A stretch of 64,000 nt of DNA. Origin: Methylobacterium mesophilicum SR1.6/6. Its GTDB lineage: Bacteria > Pseudomonadota > Alphaproteobacteria > Rhizobiales > Beijerinckiaceae. Under the pieces are notes generated by a model. It made no database searches and was not told the DNA's origin. It was given only the letters and a program-made list of their open reading frames with translations. Position 1 is the first letter of the stretch. The number at the start of each line of letters is the position of its first letter. Location: assembly GCF_000364445.2 (NCBI RefSeq), contig NZ_CP043538.1, positions 1,743,612 to 1,807,611 on the forward strand. The letters are read 5' to 3'. The position numbers and the translations under genes were made by a program. This document shows positions 60,743-64,000 of this stretch, in pieces.

Positions 60743-61939
60743 ATGAGCGCCGTCACCCTCCATTCCGATTCGAGCGAGGGGCTCGAAGACGTCGGCATCC
60801 GTGCCCGGTCGCCGGCGGATTTCCCCGACAGCCCGCTTGCCCAGGTACTGAGGCAGCCGTTCCTGCTGGGTCTCTTCCTGCCCATCCAGAACGGAGGATG
60901 GTCGCCCTCGACGCTGCCACGCACGACCGATTGGAGCTTCGACTACAACGTCGCGCTGACGCGCAAGGCCGAGGAACTCGGCTTCGACCTCGTCTTCGGT
61001 CTCGCTCAATGGATCGGCAAGGGCGGGTACGGCGGCGAGTTGCGCTATCGCGAGACCACGCTCGATCCATTCGTCACGGTGGCCGCCCTCAGTTCGGTCA
61101 CCTCCAGGATCCTCCTGATCTCGACGATCCACATCCTGTACGGCCCCTGGCACCCGCTGCATCTGGCGAAGTTCGCCGCCAGCCTCGACCACATCTCGAA
61201 GGGTCGGTTCGGCCTCAACGTCGTCACCGGTTACGCGCCGCGCGAGCCGAGGATGTTCGGCATGACTCAGATCGAGCACGACGAGCGCTACATGCGTTCG
61301 GCCGAGTTCGCCGGCATGCTGGAGCGGCTCTGGGGCGCGTCCGAGAACGTGACGGTCGACGGTCGCTACTGGCGGCTGGAAGAGGCCTACGTGACGCCGA
61401 AGCCGGCCTACGGACGACCGATCCTGGTCAACGCGACCGGCTCGCCGGCCGGCTTCGCCTACGCGGCGGCCCATTCCGACCTCGCCTTCGTGACGAGCCC
61501 GGCCGGCGCCGACATCGACGCCGCCATTCCAGCATTGCCCGATCATATCGGTGCACTGAAGGCCCAGGCGCGGGCGGTCGGCCGCGAGATCCGGACGATC
61601 ATCAACCCGATGATCGTCTGCCGTCCGACCGAGAAGGAGGCGCGGGACTATCACGCCGCTATCCTCGCGCACGCCGACGCCGATGCCGTGCGGAACTTCG
61701 TCGCCCATCACGCGGCCGGCGACAGCCGCGCCTGGACCAATCATCGGGCCGACCACCGCGTTCTCGGCGGCAACGTGCAGATCATCGGATCGCCCGAGCA
61801 GGTCGTCGAGAAGCTCGTCGCTCTCAAGGCGACCGGGATCGACGGCGCGCAGCTCACCTTCTTCGACTTCGCTCCTGACCTCGCATTCTTCGGCGAGGCC
61901 GTGCTGCCACTCCTAAAACAGGCCGGGCTGCGCCTCTGA
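60743..61939 (+). CDS. LLM-class FMNH2-dependent monooxygenase, SfnG-like (dimethylsulfone type)
   Basis: 398 aa from ATG 60743, with AAGGAG upstream. It has the luciferase barrel with QPFLLGLFLPIQNGGWSPST, FDYNVALTRKAEELGFDLVF, STIHILYGPWHPLHLAKFAASLDHISKGR, FGLNVVTGYAPREPRMFG and EVEHDERYMRSAEF-like IEHDERYMRSAEF, matching the SfnG/dimethylsulfone monooxygenase branch. The N-terminus has about 35 extra residues. Together with the DszC-like protein it would oxidise and split a sulfone or sulfide; reduced FMN must come from elsewhere. Confidence 0.9.
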   Translation: MSAVTLHSDSSEGLEDVGIRARSPADFPDSPLAQVLRQPFLLGLFLPIQNGGWSPSTLPRTTDWSFDYNVALTRKAEELGFDLVFGLAQWIGKGGYGGELRYRETTLDPFVTVAALSSVTSRILLISTIHILYGPWHPLHLAKFAASLDHISKGRFGLNVVTGYAPREPRMFGMTQIEHDERYMRSAEFAGMLERLWGASENVTVDGRYWRLEEAYVTPKPAYGRPILVNATGSPAGFAYAAAHSDLAFVTSPAGADIDAAIPALPDHIGALKAQARAVGREIRTIINPMIVCRPTEKEARDYHAAILAHADADAVRNFVAHHAAGDSRAWTNHRADHRVLGGNVQIIGSPEQVVEKLVALKATGIDGAQLTFFDFAPDLAFFGEAVLPLLKQAGLRL

Positions 61940-61991
61940 CTTCGGTCCGCCGCCGACCGACCAGACACCTTCCGACGCGTGGGAGCCTCGC

Positions 61992-63677
61992 ATGGATGAA
62001 CGGATCGACGCCTTCGATGGACGCCCGTCCGCAAGAGGAGACGGCGCCGCGCCTTCGGCCGCGGTGCCCCGCCTCAGCCCGCAGGAGGTCAAGGCGGCCA
62101 TCCGCGACGGGCGGGAACTCGCGCTACTCGACGTGCGCGACGAAGGCGTGTTCGCGCGTGCGCACCTCCTCTTCGCCGCTCCAGCACCGCTCTCGCGCCT
62201 TGAACTGGTCGTCGACCGGCTTGTCCCGAGACGCTCGGCCCGGATCATCCTGACGGACGAGGGGGAGGATCTCGTCCACCGGGCGGCCGGGAAGCTCGCA
62301 GGCTGGGGATATCGGGATGTGTCGGTGCTGCGCGGTGGCATCGCGGCGTGGCGGGATGCGGGCTACGAGCTGTTCTCGGGCGTCCACGTTCCCAGCAAGG
62401 CCTTCGGCGAGATCGTCGAGCACGAGCTCGGTACGCCGCGTCTGGAGGCCCAGGACATCAAGGCGCTGCGCGAGCAGGGGACGGACCTCGTCGTCCTGGA
62501 CAGCCGCCCGATCGAGGAGTTCCGGGTCATGTCCATCCCGGGCGGCCTGGACTGCCCGGGTGCCGAGCTGGTTCACCGCGTGAACGAGGTCGTCCGTTCT
62601 CCCGAGACTCTGGTCGTCGTCAACTGCGCGGGCCGCACCCGTTCGATCATAGGCGCGCAGTCGCTGATCAATGCGGGCGTCCGCAACCGCGTGGTGGCGC
62701 TCAAAGACGGCACCATGGGCTGGCACCTCGCCGGCCTTCCCCTGGCCCATGGCGAGACGCGCGTCGCGCCTCCGCCCTCGGCCGAAGCGCTCGCCCGGTC
62801 CCAGACCCAGGCGCAGGCCTTTGCGACGCGGGCCGGCGTCACGACCATCACCCATGCCGATCTCGCGCGGTTCCGGGACGAAGCCGATCGGCGCTCTCTG
62901 TTCGTGCTCGACGTCCGCAGCCCGGAGGAATACGCCTCCGGCCATTTGCCTGGCTCGCGCTCGGCACCCGGCGGGCAGCTCGTCCAGTCGACCGATTTGT
63001 ACGTCGGTACCTTGAACGCCCGCATCGTCCTTGTCGACCGGGAGGGCGTCCGCGCTCCCATGACGGCGTCCTGGCTGGTGCAGCTGGGCTGGCCGGAAGT
63101 CCACGTTCTCGACGGCCTGGGAACAGGAGAACTCGAGATCGGACCGGAGCCGCTGCGCGTACAGCCCGGGCGCGGTACGGACCCGGCCTGGGTGGACCCG
63201 CACACGCTGCACGATCTCCTCGGCCGGGACGCCGCCGTGGTGATCGACGTCGACAACAGTCTTCAATTCCGGAAGCGCCACATCCCCGGCGCATGGTTCG
63301 CGACCCGCCGCCGGTTCTCTGAACTTCTCGGGAGGGTGCCGGCCGAAGCCGCGATCGTCCTCGCGTCGCGCGACGGTGTGCTCGCAACCTTAGCGGCGGA
63401 GGACCTCGCCGACTCAGGTCGCGAGGTTCGGGTCCTGCTTGGCGGTACGGCCGCCTGGATCGCCGCGGAGCTGCCGCTGGAGGATGGGTCGGAGGACCGC
63501 GTGATCGGGATCGGCGAGGACGTCTGGTACAAGCCCTACGATTGGACGACGGACCAGGAGGCGCACATGCGCGAGTACCTGTCCTGGGAGGTCGGTCTCG
63601 TCGGGCAGATCGAACGCGACGGGGATGCCCGGTTCAGGATCGTGCATCCGGACGACGACGTCGGTCGAGCCGCCTGA
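61992..63677 (+). CDS. Four-domain rhodanese protein with one catalytic cysteine
   Basis: 561 aa from ATG 61992, which has GGGAG six bases upstream. Four rhodanese-like modules lie at about 26-130, 152-255, 285-380 and 400-500, each with the ALLDVRDEGVF / VLDSRPIEEF / VLDVRSPEEY / VIDVDNSLQF strand and a GGIAAW-type ending. Only module 2 has an active-site loop with Cys (NCAGRTRS, Cys212). The others read TDEGEDL, VDREGVR and ASRDGVL, without Cys. A persulfide-carrying or thiosulfate-handling role next to C-S-cleaving monooxygenases is likely. The extra modules may be structural or bind partners. Confidence 0.9.
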   Translation: MDERIDAFDGRPSARGDGAAPSAAVPRLSPQEVKAAIRDGRELALLDVRDEGVFARAHLLFAAPAPLSRLELVVDRLVPRRSARIILTDEGEDLVHRAAGKLAGWGYRDVSVLRGGIAAWRDAGYELFSGVHVPSKAFGEIVEHELGTPRLEAQDIKALREQGTDLVVLDSRPIEEFRVMSIPGGLDCPGAELVHRVNEVVRSPETLVVVNCAGRTRSIIGAQSLINAGVRNRVVALKDGTMGWHLAGLPLAHGETRVAPPPSAEALARSQTQAQAFATRAGVTTITHADLARFRDEADRRSLFVLDVRSPEEYASGHLPGSRSAPGGQLVQSTDLYVGTLNARIVLVDREGVRAPMTASWLVQLGWPEVHVLDGLGTGELEIGPEPLRVQPGRGTDPAWVDPHTLHDLLGRDAAVVIDVDNSLQFRKRHIPGAWFATRRRFSELLGRVPAEAAIVLASRDGVLATLAAEDLADSGREVRVLLGGTAAWIAAELPLEDGSEDRVIGIGEDVWYKPYDWTTDQEAHMREYLSWEVGLVGQIERDGDARFRIVHPDDDVGRAA

Positions 63678-63749
63678 CGCTCCGCGCCGGACGATCGTCC
63701 CGGCATCGACCGTACCGCCCGCAACGGGCGAATTTCCACTGGATCCCGG

Positions 63750-64000
63750 ATGCCGCCGATACTCGAGATCGAGAAGCTCAGCCTCGCTCTGCCTCCGGGT
63801 GCCGATCGCACATTCGCGATCGAAGGTGTGTCGCTGTCGATAGAGCGGGGGGAGACGCTCTGCGTCGTGGGCGAATCCGGCTCCGGCAAATCCATGACCG
63901 CGCTGGCGGCGATCGGGCTGCTGCCGTCCAAAGTGCGCCCAGTATCGGGATCGATACGCCTGGACGGTCGGGAACTCGTCGGGCTTTCGGACCGCGACAT
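63750..64000 (+). CDS. Dipeptide-type ABC transporter ATPase, DppD-like, 3' end beyond window
   Basis: 83 codons from ATG 63750 to the edge. The sequence ILEIEKLSLALPPGADRTFA leads into GVSLSIERGETLCVVGESGSGKSMT, with a complete Walker A, and PVSGSIRLDGRELVGLSD, typical of DppD/OppD or of the fused DppDF proteins seen with such permeases. It should energise the permeases at 58794 and 59795. The 72-bp gap after the rhodanese gene is short enough for cotranscription. Confidence 0.9.
   Translation, partial: MPPILEIEKLSLALPPGADRTFAIEGVSLSIERGETLCVVGESGSGKSMTALAAIGLLPSKVRPVSGSIRLDGRELVGLSDRD

Overview
The window looks like accessory chromosomal or plasmid DNA of a GC-rich alphaproteobacterium. 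The gene families (DUF4166 pair, TrpX-type binding proteins, NRAMP-like transporter, many LysR and sulfonate ABC genes) and the intergenic repeats resemble Methylobacterium or a close Hyphomicrobiales relative. That is an inference from style and content; no rRNA or other marker gene is present, and I saw no tRNA, rRNA or CRISPR.

Layout. 1-4.0 kb: a truncated dienelactone-hydrolase-like gene, then a GbsR/MarR-type regulator whose start codon lies inside a perfect palindrome, followed by a coupled DUF4166 / saccharopine-reductase-DUF4166 pair. 4.0-12.1 kb: a repeat-rich stretch with three orphan TrpX-family periplasmic binding proteins (two strikingly AT-rich), two small membrane proteins and an NRAMP-like transporter. 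11.8-13.2 kb: a junction of gene debris with an exact 200-bp tandem duplication. 13.2-28.7 kb: detoxification modules built on one plan, each with a LysR gene divergent from oxidoreductases, GST, peroxiredoxin, cupin or MFS pumps. Three of the control regions share a 48-bp ungapped motif. 29.7-35.4 kb: an alkylation-response set (two flavin-reductase-like proteins, Ada, a second O6-alkylguanine methyltransferase and a 2OG-Fe(II) oxygenase). All four transcription units carry the same Ada-box-like element 64-70 bp upstream of the start. 35.5-39.9 kb: an amine oxidase, a tyrosine recombinase, a membrane zinc protease and an IS110 transposase. 40.4-64 kb: a large organosulfur scavenging region with ssu/tau-type ABC parts, luciferase-like FMN monooxygenases, two DszC/SfnB-type acyl-CoA-dehydrogenase-fold proteins, a dipeptide-type ABC operon and a four-rhodanese-domain protein. 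Three of its sulfonate-binding-protein genes are truncated or frameshifted.

How it fits together. The 14-35 kb part reads as a reactive-electrophile and alkylation defence island. The 40-64 kb part would import sulfonates, sulfones or other organosulfur compounds, open C-S bonds with reduced-flavin monooxygenases and pass on the sulfur. The best candidate for something undescribed is the four-member Ada-type regulon that includes two flavin-reductase-fold proteins. Next are the shared 48-bp LysR-region motif and the rhodanese/SfnG/DszC/dipeptide-ABC operon.
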